A stretch of DNA of 64,000 nt from DATFVA01 sp963711455 (GCA_963711455.1 CAVQEH010000010.1:310001-374000); one strand, 5' to 3'; shown: positions 10,451-19,262, counted from the stretch's first letter. Notes: a model not told the origin generated them from the letters alone. Program-made: numbers and translations.

Positions 10451-11278
10451 ATGGCTATTAAAAAATTAAAACCGGTAACACCGGGATCAAGATTCAGTTC
10501 AAAATCATCATTTGATGAAATTACAAGAACAACTCCTGAGAAATCTCTTACAACCGCTCTCAGGAAAAGCGGGGGAAGAAATAATAAAGGAAGAGTAACT
10601 GCCCGTCATATAGGCGGAGGTCATAAAAGAAGATACAGAATTATAGATTTCAAAAGAGATAAAAATGGAATCCCCGCAAAAGTATTTTCAATAGAATATG
10701 ATCCTAACAGAACTTCGAGAATTGCTCTTCTGCATTATGCTGATGGTGAAAAAAGATATATCCTGGCACCGGATGGATTGAAAGTAGGAGATACTGTTTC
10801 TTCCGGTTCCGGAAGTGAAATATCGGTTGGTAATTCATTACCTCTTAAAGAAATGCCGATGGGAAGTTTTGTTCATAACGTCGAATTAAAACCAGGTAAA
10901 GGCGGACAGATTGGAAGAAGTGCCGGTACTTCAATTCAACTTCTGGCTAAAGAGGGAAATTACGCACAACTCAAAATGCCTTCCGGTGAAGTCAGAATGG
11001 TCAGACTGGAATGTATAGCAACTTACGGATCGGTCGGAAATGCTGAGCAGGAAAATATTGATTTAGGCAAAGCAGGACGTACCAGGTGGCTTGGTAAAAG
11101 ACCTCATGTCAGAGGTGTTGCTATGAATCCAGTAGATCATCCAATGGGCGGAGGCGAAGGAAAAACTTCCGGCGGCGGTCACCCGGTTTCACCCTGGGGA
11201 CAAAAAGCAAAAGGTTTAAAAACCAGGAAACATAGAAAAGAATCAAATAAGTTAATTATTAAAAGAAGAAATAAATAG
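10451..11278 (+). CDS. rplB: 50S ribosomal protein L2
   Basis: L2, required for subunit association and peptidyl transfer; 275 residues. It carries the C-terminal glycine-rich region (MNPVDHPMGGGEGKTSGG) with the histidine of the GGG loop, and the basic KTRKHRKESNKLIIKRR tail. Nineteen bp after rplW and 9 bp before rpsS. Confidence 0.97.
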   Translation: MAIKKLKPVTPGSRFSSKSSFDEITRTTPEKSLTTALRKSGGRNNKGRVTARHIGGGHKRRYRIIDFKRDKNGIPAKVFSIEYDPNRTSRIALLHYADGEKRYILAPDGLKVGDTVSSGSGSEISVGNSLPLKEMPMGSFVHNVELKPGKGGQIGRSAGTSIQLLAKEGNYAQLKMPSGEVRMVRLECIATYGSVGNAEQENIDLGKAGRTRWLGKRPHVRGVAMNPVDHPMGGGEGKTSGGGHPVSPWGQKAKGLKTRKHRKESNKLIIKRRNK

Positions 11279-11287
11279 AGAAATTGT

Positions 11288-11575
11288 ATGCCAAGATCGG
11301 TTAAAAAAGGACCGTATGTAGATTTTAAATTATCTGCAAAAATTGAAAAGTTGAACGAGACTAATCAGAAAAAGATTATTAAAACATGGTCGCGTTCTTC
11401 AACCATTATCCCTGAATTTGTTGGTCATACAATTGCTGTGCATAATGGTAATAAAATGATTCCCGTTTATATTACTGAAAACATGGTTGGGCATAAGTTA
11501 GGTGAATTTTCTCCTACCAGGATTTTCAGAGGACATCCGGGAACTAAAGCAGAAAAAGCTTCAAAGGCAAAGTAA
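11288..11575 (+). CDS. rpsS: 30S ribosomal protein S19
   Basis: S19 of the 30S head, partner of S13; 95 residues. PRSVKKGPYVDFKL at the N-terminus and HNGNKMIPVYITENMVGHKLGEF in the core are typical. A short lysine-rich tail follows GHPGTKAEKASKAK. Confidence 0.96.
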   Translation: MPRSVKKGPYVDFKLSAKIEKLNETNQKKIIKTWSRSSTIIPEFVGHTIAVHNGNKMIPVYITENMVGHKLGEFSPTRIFRGHPGTKAEKASKAK

Positions 11576-11595
11576 ACTTTTAAGGATTTTAAGGA

Positions 11596-11940
11596 ATGGA
11601 AGCAAGAGCAATAAACAGATATATTGGTTCATCACCCAGGAAGATGCGGCTTGTTGTCGATCTGATTCGTGGTACTTCGGTTGACAATGCATTGGAGGTT
11701 CTTCATTTTTCTTCAAAGCACGCATCTAAGGACGCCGAGAAAACTTTGAGATCAGCTGTTTCAAATATTATGAACCGGGATGAATCAACAAGAGTGGATC
11801 CTGCGGATCTTTATGTTAAAGAAGCTTATGTAAATCAAGGTCCGACTTTGAAGAGAATTTCTCCTGCACCTATGGGCAGAGCATTCAGAGTAAGAAAAAG
11901 ATCTTGTCATTTAACAATTGTTGTAGCAACTAAAGGATAA
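11596..11940 (+). CDS. rplV: 50S ribosomal protein L22
   Basis: Tunnel-lining protein whose beta-hairpin sits opposite L4; 114 residues. The hairpin region KRISPAPMGRAFRVRKRSCH is intact, as is the N-terminal IGSSPRKMRLVVDLIRG. It follows rpsS by 20 bp and precedes rpsC by 18 bp. Confidence 0.96.
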   Translation: MEARAINRYIGSSPRKMRLVVDLIRGTSVDNALEVLHFSSKHASKDAEKTLRSAVSNIMNRDESTRVDPADLYVKEAYVNQGPTLKRISPAPMGRAFRVRKRSCHLTIVVATKG

Positions 11941-11958
11941 TTTTAGGAGGTTAGATTT

Positions 11959-12600
11959 TTGGGACAAAAGACAAACCCGATAGGACTAAGAGTTGGAATC
12001 ATCAGAGGATGGGATTCTAATTGGTATGAAAATAAAAGTTATGCGTCAAAACTTAAAGAAGATGATAGGCTCAGAGGATACATCCGAAACCGCTTAAAGA
12101 AAGCGGGCATTTCCCGGATTGTTATTGACAGAACCTCAAAAAATATTATCCTTACAATACATACTTCACGTCCCGGTGTTGTTATCGGAAAGAGCGGGAA
12201 AGAAATTACACAGCTTGAGCAGGAATTAAAACAGGTAACCGATAAAGAAGTAAAAGTTCAGATATCCGAAATTAAAAGACCCGAACTGGATGCATTCCTT
12301 GTTGCAGAAAATATTGCTAATCAGCTTCAGGGAAGAGTTTCATTCAGAAGAGCAATGAAGATGTCTATTACCGCAGCCATGAGAATGGGCGCAGAAGGTA
12401 TAAGAATTATGTGTGCAGGAAGATTAGGCGGTGCGGAAATGGCAAGGACTGAACAATACAAAGAAGGAAGAATTCCACTCCATACACTTAGAGCTGATAT
12501 TGATTACGCTAACGGAAGAGCAGAAACTATTTACGGTGCGATCGGGATTAAAGTCTGGATTTGCCGTGGAGAAATATTAGGTAAAAGAGTTACTGAATAA
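11959..12600 (+). CDS. rpsC: 30S ribosomal protein S3
   Basis: S3 of the mRNA entry channel; 213 residues with a KH domain (VIGKSGKEI) and the C-terminal GGAEMARTE region. The start is TTG at 11959: it follows a near-perfect AGGAGG (11945-11950) and gives the family N-terminus MGQKTNPIGLRVG. Confidence 0.96.
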   Translation: MGQKTNPIGLRVGIIRGWDSNWYENKSYASKLKEDDRLRGYIRNRLKKAGISRIVIDRTSKNIILTIHTSRPGVVIGKSGKEITQLEQELKQVTDKEVKVQISEIKRPELDAFLVAENIANQLQGRVSFRRAMKMSITAAMRMGAEGIRIMCAGRLGGAEMARTEQYKEGRIPLHTLRADIDYANGRAETIYGAIGIKVWICRGEILGKRVTE

Positions 12601-12624
12601 AAAAGATATCCGGAGTTTTTAATT

Positions 12625-13041
12625 ATGTTAATGCCCAAAAGAGTTAAATTCAGAAAAGCCCAGCGCGGGAGAATGGCAGGAAAAGCTTATAAAGGCAGTC
12701 GTGTGTCTTTTGGAGATTACGGCTTAAAGGCACTCGAGCCGCACTGGATTACCAGCAGGCAGATTGAAGCCTGTCGTGTTGCACTTACAAGGAAAATGAA
12801 AAGAGATGGCAAAGTGTGGATCAGAATATTTCCTGATAAACCTGTTTCTAAAAAACCTCTTGAAACAAGGATGGGAAAAGGAAAAGGTGCTCCGGAATTT
12901 TGGGTGGCTGTTATAAAACCGGGAAGAGTTTTATTTGAGGTTTCAGGAGTTTCTAAAGAACTTGCAGAAGAAGCATTAAAACTTTGCTCTTATAAGCTGC
13001 CTATAAAAACCAAAGTTGTTTCCAGACCAGATATCAATTAA
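12625..13041 (+). CDS. rplP: 50S ribosomal protein L16
   Basis: L16, which helps position A-site tRNA; 138 residues from ATG 12625. A second ATG at 12631 gives the more usual MPKRVKFRKAQRG start, so the true start could be two codons later. The conserved arginine loop RMGKGKGAPEFWVA is present. Confidence 0.95.
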   Translation: MLMPKRVKFRKAQRGRMAGKAYKGSRVSFGDYGLKALEPHWITSRQIEACRVALTRKMKRDGKVWIRIFPDKPVSKKPLETRMGKGKGAPEFWVAVIKPGRVLFEVSGVSKELAEEALKLCSYKLPIKTKVVSRPDIN

Positions 13042-13053
13042 TGAGGTGCGAAA

Positions 13054-13281
13054 ATGAAAATTCATGAAATAAGAGAAATGAAAACAGAAGAGCTTAAGAA
13101 AAGAATTGAAGAAGAAGAGAGAAATATTGTCGATTTAAGATTCGCACATCAGTTGAAACAATTAACCAATACTGCAAAGCTTGGTCTGGCAAAAAAAGAT
13201 ATAGCTAAACTAAAAACTGTTCTAAAGGAAAGAGAAATGGCAGAAGCTGCTAGTGAGAAAAAAGAAGGAGTTGAGGCTTAA
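13054..13281 (+). CDS. rpmC: 50S ribosomal protein L29
   Basis: Small helical-hairpin protein at the tunnel exit beside L23; 75 residues. MKIHEIREMKTEELKKRIEE is typical, and the C-terminus carries an Ala/Glu/Lys-rich tail beyond the usual 65-residue length. Two bp before rpsQ. Confidence 0.93.
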   Translation: MKIHEIREMKTEELKKRIEEEERNIVDLRFAHQLKQLTNTAKLGLAKKDIAKLKTVLKEREMAEAASEKKEGVEA

Positions 13282-13283
13282 AC

Positions 13284-13541
13284 ATGGAACAACGTCCTTT
13301 AAGAAAAACCAGGATAGGAATTGTTGTAAGTAATAAAATGCAGAAAACAATAACAGTTGCAATTGAAAGAAGAGTTCCGCATCCTCTTTATAACAAATAT
13401 TATAAAAAGACAACAAACCTGATGGCTCACGATGAAAAAAGTGAATGTAAAATTGGTGACAAAGTAAAGATTATGGAAACACGTCCACTCAGCTCAAAGA
13501 AAAGGTGGCGTCTAGTTGAAATTGTTGAAAAAGCCAAGTAG
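13284..13541 (+). CDS. rpsQ: 30S ribosomal protein S17
   Basis: OB-fold primary 16S rRNA binder; 85 residues. RKTRIGIVVSNKMQKTITVAIER and the C-terminal TRPLSSKKRWRLVEIVEKAK are family hallmarks. It lies 2 bp after rpmC. Confidence 0.95.
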   Translation: MEQRPLRKTRIGIVVSNKMQKTITVAIERRVPHPLYNKYYKKTTNLMAHDEKSECKIGDKVKIMETRPLSSKKRWRLVEIVEKAK

Positions 13542-13559
13542 TAAAGGAAACAGGAGAAA

Positions 13560-13928
13560 ATGATACAGGAAGAAACAAACCTTATAGTTGCCGATAATTC
13601 CGGTGCAAAAAAAGTAAGATGCATTCGGGTGCTTGGCGGTAGCGGAAGAAAATATGCAAGTGTTGGCGATTTGATAGTCGTTTCCGTTAAAACAGCAATT
13701 CCAAATGGAACCGTGAAGAAAGGGGAGGTATCCCGTGCAGTTATTGTAAGGACAAAAAAAGAAGTCAGAAGAAAAGACGGTTCTTATATAAGATTTGATG
13801 AAAATGCTGCAGTTCTTATTAATGATATGAATGAACCAAAAGGAACCCGTATTTTTGGTCCTGTTGCAAGAGAACTAAGAGAAAAACAGTTTATGAAAAT
13901 AGTTTCATTAGCACCAGAAGTTTTATAG
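13560..13928 (+). CDS. rplN: 50S ribosomal protein L14
   Basis: Subunit-interface protein; 122 residues, exactly family length. MIQEETNLIVADNSGAKKV and the C-terminal RELREKQFMKIVSLAPEVL are canonical. GGAG precedes the ATG. Confidence 0.97.
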   Translation: MIQEETNLIVADNSGAKKVRCIRVLGGSGRKYASVGDLIVVSVKTAIPNGTVKKGEVSRAVIVRTKKEVRRKDGSYIRFDENAAVLINDMNEPKGTRIFGPVARELREKQFMKIVSLAPEVL

Positions 13929-13935
13929 GTTAAAA

Positions 13936-14259
13936 ATGAAAATCAGAAAAAATGATAATGTAATGGTTATTTCCGGTAATGACAGAGGAAAAACAGGCAA
14001 AGTACTAAAGGTTTTTCCAAAAAAGTCCAGAATTATTATTGAAGGAATTAACCTGAGGAAAAGACATTCGAAACCAAGTCAGAAAAATCCTCAGGGAGGT
14101 ATAATTGAAAAAGAAGCACCGATTCATGCATCTAATGTTATGCTTCTTGATCCTAAAACCAATGAACCAACAAGGTTAGGTTCCCAGATAATTCTGGATG
14201 AAAATACCGGTAAGAAAAAAAGAGCACGCATCAGCAGATCTACCGGAGAAATGATTTAA
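13936..14259 (+). CDS. rplX: 50S ribosomal protein L24
   Basis: Assembly-initiator 50S protein with an N-terminal KOW motif (VMVISGNDRGKTGKVLKVFP, residues 9-28); 107 residues. Seven bp after rplN, 33 bp before rplE. Confidence 0.96.
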   Translation: MKIRKNDNVMVISGNDRGKTGKVLKVFPKKSRIIIEGINLRKRHSKPSQKNPQGGIIEKEAPIHASNVMLLDPKTNEPTRLGSQIILDENTGKKKRARISRSTGEMI

Positions 14260-14292
14260 TTTATTTATCACTACTAAAGTAAGATATTAGAA

Positions 14293-14961
14293 ATGGCTGA
14301 AAAGAAAACGAAAAAAGAAACCGAAACAAAAAAGCAGCAGCAACCTAAAGCTCCCAAAAAAGGAAAGGAAACCAAAGCTGCTCCTGCGCCGCAGATAAAA
14401 ATTAAGGCAAGGCTTTCCGATACATACAAAAAGGAAATAGTTCCCGGTTTAATGAAGCAGTTTAGTTATAAGAGTATAATGCAGGTTCCCCGTTTGCATA
14501 AAATCGTGGTGAATATGGGTGTCGGAGATGCTGTTGCAGATCCTAAAATTCTGGATGAAGCAGTTAAAGAGCTTCAAACTATTACAGGGCAGAAACCAAG
14601 CATCAGGAAAGCAAGAAAAGCGATATCAAATTTTAAACTTAGGGAGGGTGTTAATATTGGTGCAAAGGTAACTCTAAGAAAAGAAAGAATGTATGAGTTT
14701 CTCGACAGACTTATAAATATAGCTTTGCCAAGAGTAAGAGATTTCAGAGGATTATCTGACAAGTCTTTCGATGGAAGAGGAAATTATTCGCTCGGTATTA
14801 AAGAACAAATTATTTTTCCGGAAATAAATGTTGACAGAATAGTTAAAGTGCTTGGAATGGATATTACAATTGTAACTACGGCTCCATCGGATAATGAAGC
14901 TTATGAATTACTCCAGGCATTCGGATTTCCATTTAGAAAAAAAGAGATTAAAACAGCTTAA
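14293..14961 (+). CDS. rplE: 50S ribosomal protein L5 with N-terminal Lys/Ala/Glu-rich extension
   Basis: L5 binds 5S rRNA and contacts P-site tRNA. At 222 residues it is about 40 longer than the usual 180: the first roughly 34 residues are low-complexity and rich in Lys, Glu, Gln, Ala and Pro, and the L5 domain starts near RLSDTYKKEIVPGLMKQF. No ATG, GTG or TTG lies at the usual L5 start, so the extension is probably translated. Core motifs (VPRLHKIVVNMGVGDA, GQKPSIRKARKAISNFKLREG) are intact. The extension is probably disordered and RNA-contacting (inference). Confidence 0.95.
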   Translation: MAEKKTKKETETKKQQQPKAPKKGKETKAAPAPQIKIKARLSDTYKKEIVPGLMKQFSYKSIMQVPRLHKIVVNMGVGDAVADPKILDEAVKELQTITGQKPSIRKARKAISNFKLREGVNIGAKVTLRKERMYEFLDRLINIALPRVRDFRGLSDKSFDGRGNYSLGIKEQIIFPEINVDRIVKVLGMDITIVTTAPSDNEAYELLQAFGFPFRKKEIKTA

Positions 14962-14972
14962 CAGGAGAATTA

Positions 14973-15242
14973 ATGGCTCGTAAAAGTTTAATTGCAAGAG
15001 AAGAGAAGAGACGCAGGATGGTTGAAAAATATGCTAAGGAACGAGGAGAATTGAAAGAAAAAGGCGACTATGAAGCCCTGCAGAAACTTCCCAGGAATGC
15101 TTCACCTGTACGGTTACATAACAGGTGTATGTTTACCGGGAGATCACGCGGTTATCATCGTAAATTTGGTGTATCAAGATTGGTGTTAAGGGAAATGGCT
15201 TTAAAAGGCGAGATTCCCGGATTAAAGAAGTCAAGTTGGTAA
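14973..15242 (+). CDS. rpsN: 30S ribosomal protein S14 (zinc-free type)
   Basis: S14 of the 30S head; 89 residues, the longer form without the paired CxxC zinc motifs (a single Cys in HNRCMFTGRSRGYHRKFG). Eleven bp after rplE, ten bp before rpsH. Only this copy is in the window. Confidence 0.95.
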   Translation: MARKSLIAREEKRRRMVEKYAKERGELKEKGDYEALQKLPRNASPVRLHNRCMFTGRSRGYHRKFGVSRLVLREMALKGEIPGLKKSSW

Positions 15243-15252
15243 AGGAGAAAAA

Positions 15253-15648
15253 ATGGCAGTAACCGATCCTATAGCAGATTTTTTAACAAGAATTAGAAAT
15301 GCATCTAAAGCAAGAAAACTCAGGGTAGATATCCCCGCTTCGAATATGAAGAAAAGTCTTGCTGAGATTCTAAAGAAACAGAATTTTATAAAAGATTATT
15401 CAATTGTTGAAGACAATAAACAAAATGTCATCAGAGTTGAATTAAAATATACAGATGGTTCTCCTGCGATTAGTGGTTTAAAAAGAATAAGCAAACCTGG
15501 GCTACGTATTTATAAGAATTCGAAGGATATACCGAGAGTATTAAATGGATTAGGAGTTGCAGTTATTTCTACACCCAAAGGACTGTTGACGGATAAAGAC
15601 GCAAAAACTCAATCTGTCGGCGGTGAAATAGTTTGTTACATCTGGTAA
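15253..15648 (+). CDS. rpsH: 30S ribosomal protein S8
   Basis: Central-domain assembly protein; 131 residues. VTDPIADFLTRIRNAS at the N-terminus and VISTPKGLLTDKDAKTQSVGGEIVCYIW at the C-terminus are canonical. In E. coli S8 represses the spc operon; no matching mRNA mimic was identified here. Confidence 0.96.
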   Translation: MAVTDPIADFLTRIRNASKARKLRVDIPASNMKKSLAEILKKQNFIKDYSIVEDNKQNVIRVELKYTDGSPAISGLKRISKPGLRIYKNSKDIPRVLNGLGVAVISTPKGLLTDKDAKTQSVGGEIVCYIW

Positions 15649-15670
15649 TTTATTGAATGGAGTTTGAAAA

Positions 15671-16210
15671 GTGTCAAGAATTGGTAAAAAACCTGTAATA
15701 ATTCCAAAGGGAGTTACAATTAATAAAACTGGCAGCTCGGTTAAGGTTAAAGGACCTAAAGGTGAACTGGATGGTACCTTTGATTCACGAATTGGAATTG
15801 AAATAAAAGATGGTGAATTAAATGTAACCAGGCCAAACGATGCAAAAGAAATGAAGGCTTTGCATGGTTTAAGCCGTGCCTTGATTCAGAATATGGTGCA
15901 CGGTGTAACCGAATCATATCAAAAAACTCTTGATATTGTTGGAGTGGGTTACAGGGCAGAGGTAAAAGGAAAAAATTTATTGATTAACCTGGGTTATTCT
16001 CATCCAATATATTTTATGCCTCCGGATGGAATAACGTTACAGACTCCAACTCAGACACAGATAATAATTTCCGGTATTGATAAACAACTTGTTGGAATGG
16101 TCGCTTCAAAAATAAGATCTTTCAGGAAACCGGAACCTTATAAAGGAAAAGGTATTAAATATTCTGATGAACAGATTGTAAGAAAAGCCGGTAAAACAGC
16201 AGGCAAATAA
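15671..16210 (+). CDS. rplF: 50S ribosomal protein L6
   Basis: L6 near the factor-binding site; 179 residues with two similar domains and the conserved PEPYKGKGIKY segment close to the C-terminus. The start is GTG at 15671, after GGAG, giving MSRIGKKPVIIPKGV. Confidence 0.96.
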   Translation: MSRIGKKPVIIPKGVTINKTGSSVKVKGPKGELDGTFDSRIGIEIKDGELNVTRPNDAKEMKALHGLSRALIQNMVHGVTESYQKTLDIVGVGYRAEVKGKNLLINLGYSHPIYFMPPDGITLQTPTQTQIIISGIDKQLVGMVASKIRSFRKPEPYKGKGIKYSDEQIVRKAGKTAGK

Positions 16211-16231
16211 TTTTAACGGAGATATTAGGAA

Positions 16232-16597
16232 ATGATTAATAGAAATAACAATACAAGATTACGTTCAAAAATAAAAATCAGGAAAGTTATTTCCGGTACT
16301 CCTGAAAAACCCCGGTTAACTGTTTACCGAAGTTTGGGTAATATTTATGCTCAGATAATTGATGATACTACCGGGAAAACTCTTGTTTCTGCTTCTTCTT
16401 TAACAAAAGAATTAGCGGATGATTTAAAGAATACCAAAGGTAAAATACAGCGTAGTAAAACGGTTGGTAATTTTATTGCTAAAAAAGCACTTGAACAAAA
16501 TATAAATACAGTTGTATTCGATCGTAACGGGTACAGGTATCATGGTCGCGTACAAGCTATCGCTGATGGTGCTAGAGAAGCTGGATTGAAATTTTAG
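16232..16597 (+). CDS. rplR: 50S ribosomal protein L18
   Basis: 5S rRNA-binding protein of the central protuberance; 121 residues. RLTVYRSLGNIYAQIIDD and the C-terminal FDRNGYRYHGRVQAIADGAREAGLKF are typical. A tRNA gene begins 11 bp downstream, which is unusual for this operon. Confidence 0.96.
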   Translation: MINRNNNTRLRSKIKIRKVISGTPEKPRLTVYRSLGNIYAQIIDDTTGKTLVSASSLTKELADDLKNTKGKIQRSKTVGNFIAKKALEQNINTVVFDRNGYRYHGRVQAIADGAREAGLKF

Positions 16598-16608
16598 AAT
16601 TAAAATGT

Positions 16609-16679
16609 TGCCGGATCGTCTAATGGTAGGACTACGCCCTTTGGAGGCGTCTGTAGAGGTTCGAATCCTCTTCCGGCAG
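16609..16679 (+). tRNA. trnQ: tRNA-Gln, anticodon TTG
   Basis: The cloverleaf is readable by eye. The 7-bp acceptor TGCCGGA/TCCGGCA (16609-16615 with 16672-16678) is perfect; the D-loop contains TAATGGTAG; the anticodon stem ACGCC/GGCGT encloses the loop CTTTGGA, giving anticodon TTG (Gln, CAA); and the T-arm AGAGG-TTCGAAT-CCTCT is perfect. The discriminator is G, and CCA is not encoded. It sits on the coding strand inside the spc operon between rplR and rpsE, so it is probably cut out of the ribosomal-protein transcript by RNase P and 3' processing. Confidence 0.95.
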
Positions 16680-16739
16680 CAAGAATATTAAATAACCCGG
16701 TTCATAACAGAAGTTAAATTAGAAGTTCGGAGAAGAAAT

Positions 16740-17240
16740 TTGAAAGCTGTAAAGTCAAACGAAATAGAAGGCTTAAAAGAAAAAGTCGTTCATATTAATC
16801 GTGTAGCCAAGGTTGTTAAAGGCGGCCGCAGGTTTAGCTTTAATGCTATTGTTGTGGTTGGAAACGGTGAGGGAACAGTAGGCGTTGGCCTTGGCAAAGC
16901 AAATGAAGTTACCGATGCTATATCCAAAGGAATTGACGATGCAAAAAAGAGCCTTGTTAAAGTTTCTGTAATTAAAGGAACTATAGCACACCAGATTATT
17001 GGCAAATACGGCGCAGGTAGAGTTCTCTTGAAACCGGCTTCTCCAGGTACCGGGCTGATTGCGGGTGGCGGAGTTCGTGCAGTTCTTGAGGCTGCTGGAG
17101 TTCAGGATATTCTTACTAAATCTCTTGGATCAAGCAATCCTCATAACCAGGTTAAAGCAACTTTGAACGGTTTATTAAACCTGGTTGATGCAAGAAAAAT
17201 GGCTCGTAAAAGAGGAATTACTACACAGGATTTATTTTAG
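16740..17240 (+). CDS. rpsE: 30S ribosomal protein S5
   Basis: S5, involved in decoding fidelity and mRNA unwinding; 166 residues. The start is TTG at 16740, after GGAG. Double-stranded RNA-binding N-domain (LKEKVVHINRVAKVVKGGRRFSF), then the C-domain with VLLKPASPGTGLIAGG. It lies 60 bp after the tRNA-Gln. Confidence 0.95.
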   Translation: MKAVKSNEIEGLKEKVVHINRVAKVVKGGRRFSFNAIVVVGNGEGTVGVGLGKANEVTDAISKGIDDAKKSLVKVSVIKGTIAHQIIGKYGAGRVLLKPASPGTGLIAGGGVRAVLEAAGVQDILTKSLGSSNPHNQVKATLNGLLNLVDARKMARKRGITTQDLF

Positions 17241-17255
17241 CTATAACTGAGGCTG

Positions 17256-17444
17256 ATGATGAGCAAATTGAGAATAACTCAAACCAGAAGTGTAATTGAC
17301 AGACCTAAAAGACAAAAATTAACTATTGAAGCTTTAGGTTTGGGACGACCCAATTGGGTAAAGATTCATAACGATACTCCTCAGATCAGAGGAATGATTA
17401 ATAAAGTATCGCACCTGGTTAAAGTAGAAGAAATTAAAGAGTAA
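17256..17444 (+). CDS. rpmD: 50S ribosomal protein L30
   Basis: Small 50S protein of 61-62 residues. KLRITQTRSVIDRPKRQKLTIEALGLGR is typical. Two adjacent ATG codons (17256 and 17259) are possible starts; the second gives MSKLRIT. Confidence 0.93.
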   Translation: MMSKLRITQTRSVIDRPKRQKLTIEALGLGRPNWVKIHNDTPQIRGMINKVSHLVKVEEIKE

Positions 17445-17456
17445 TAAGGTTTTAAA

Positions 17457-17906
17457 ATGGATGTTTTAAGCAATTTAAAATACGCTGAAGGTTCAAGGAA
17501 AAATAAAAAACGCGTCGGCAGAGGACACGGCTCCGGTCACGGGAAAACAGCAGCACGTGGAATGAACGGACAGCTTTCCAGGTCGGGAGCCAAGAAAAAA
17601 GCCTGGTTTGAAGGCGGTCAGATGCCTCTTCAAAGACGGATTCCTAAATTTGGTTTTACAAATATTTTTAAAGTTACCTACCAGGTGGTTAATGTTCAGG
17701 ATTTACAAAAGCTCGCCGATGCAAAAGAAAAATTGATAAATGCTGATACCTTAAGAAAACATGGTTTGGTTAAAAAGAAAAATCAACCGGTTAAAATTTT
17801 AGGCTCGGGTGAGCTTAAAGCAAAATTACAGGTTGAAGTAAATGCATTTAGTAAGTCCGCCAAAGAAAAAATTGAATCTGCAGGCGGCTCAATTAAAATG
17901 ATATAA
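17457..17906 (+). CDS. rplO: 50S ribosomal protein L15
   Basis: L15, late-assembly protein of 149 residues. It has the glycine-rich N-terminal arm (RVGRGHGSGHGKTAARG) and the EGGQMPLQRRIPKFGF motif. Eleven bp before secY, the usual spc order. Confidence 0.96.
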   Translation: MDVLSNLKYAEGSRKNKKRVGRGHGSGHGKTAARGMNGQLSRSGAKKKAWFEGGQMPLQRRIPKFGFTNIFKVTYQVVNVQDLQKLADAKEKLINADTLRKHGLVKKKNQPVKILGSGELKAKLQVEVNAFSKSAKEKIESAGGSIKMI

Positions 17907-17917
17907 CCCGGTTTTAA

Positions 17918-19255
17918 ATGTCAAAATTCACAGATACATTCAGAAATATCTTTAAGATACATGAACTTCGCCAAAGGATAATTTATACTCTGGCGCTGTT
18001 AACAATTGTAAGGCTTGGTGCTCATATCACCATTCCCGGTGTAGATGCAGCACTCGTTACACAAAGCATGAAAAATGCAACATCTGATAACCTTTTCGGT
18101 TTATACGATTTATTCGTAGGTGGTGCATTCCGGAATGCAGCTATATTTGCTCTTGGAATTATGCCGTACATTTCTGCTTCAATTATTCTTCAGCTTCTTG
18201 GTGCTGTTGTTCCGTATTTCCAGAAATTGCAGCAGGAAGGTGAAGAAGGAAGAAAGAAAATAACACAGCTTACAAGGTATGGAACTGTTTTTATTTCAGC
18301 TTTACAAGCCTGGGGTGTTACTGTAAGGCTGCTTAATATTAATGTTCAGGGAATGCCGATTGTACCTCTTCCGGTTCAGGGTTTTATGTGGACGTTCAGC
18401 ACAATAATAATTTTAACTTCTGGTACTGTTTTTATGATGTGGCTTGGTGAGCAGATTACTGATAAAGGAATTGGTAATGGTATTTCACTAATAATATTTA
18501 TCGGTATTATCGCTCGTTTTCCATTTGCTATGTTAGATGAATACCGCCTGATAAATTCGGGACAAAGAAATATAGTTATTGAGATTGTAATACTTGCTTT
18601 TATGATATTGATAATCGCTGGTGTTGTACTTGTTACCCAGGGAACAAGAAGAATCCCCGTTCAATACGCAAAGCGCGTTGTTGGAAGAAAAGTTTTTGGT
18701 GGAGTAACACAGTATATTCCTTTACGTGTTAATACTGCGGGTGTAATGCCAATAATTTTTGCACAGTCAATCATGTTTATTCCGAATACCGTTCTTTCAT
18801 TCTTCCCGGATAATGATTTTCTTCAGAATATTTCAGGATATTTTCGTTATACCTCTCCTGTTTATTCCGTGGTTTACGCTTTAATGATTATTTTCTTCAC
18901 CTACTTTTATACAGCAATTGCTTTTAATCCAAAAGATGTTGCCGATAATATGAAAAAGCAGGGTGGTTTTATTCCGGGGATCAGACCCGGAAAACAGACT
19001 TCCGATTTTATTGATAATATTTTAACTAAAATTACTTTACCGGGTTCTTTCTTCCTTGCTATCGTTGCAATTTTACCGGCATTTGTATCAGCCTGGGGAG
19101 TATCTGGACAGTTTTCCCAGTTTTTTGGCGGTACTAGTTTATTAATTATTGTGGGTGTTGCACTGGATACTTTGCAGCAGATTGAATCTCACTTGCTGAT
19201 GAGGCATTATGATGGCTTTATGAAATCAGGAAAATTAAAAAGCCGAAGATATTAG
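17918..19255 (+). CDS. secY: Protein translocase subunit SecY
   Basis: Channel subunit of the Sec translocon in the inner membrane; 445 residues with ten predicted membrane spans. Signature regions include ALGIMPYISASIILQLL (TM2) and the cytoplasmic loop FNPKDVADNMKKQGGFIPGIRPG. Seven bp before map; adk is absent from its common position between secY and map, as is usual in Bacteroidota-type gene order. Confidence 0.97.
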   Translation: MSKFTDTFRNIFKIHELRQRIIYTLALLTIVRLGAHITIPGVDAALVTQSMKNATSDNLFGLYDLFVGGAFRNAAIFALGIMPYISASIILQLLGAVVPYFQKLQQEGEEGRKKITQLTRYGTVFISALQAWGVTVRLLNINVQGMPIVPLPVQGFMWTFSTIIILTSGTVFMMWLGEQITDKGIGNGISLIIFIGIIARFPFAMLDEYRLINSGQRNIVIEIVILAFMILIIAGVVLVTQGTRRIPVQYAKRVVGRKVFGGVTQYIPLRVNTAGVMPIIFAQSIMFIPNTVLSFFPDNDFLQNISGYFRYTSPVYSVVYALMIIFFTYFYTAIAFNPKDVADNMKKQGGFIPGIRPGKQTSDFIDNILTKITLPGSFFLAIVAILPAFVSAWGVSGQFSQFFGGTSLLIIVGVALDTLQQIESHLLMRHYDGFMKSGKLKSRRY

Positions 19256-19262
19256 TGAATTT

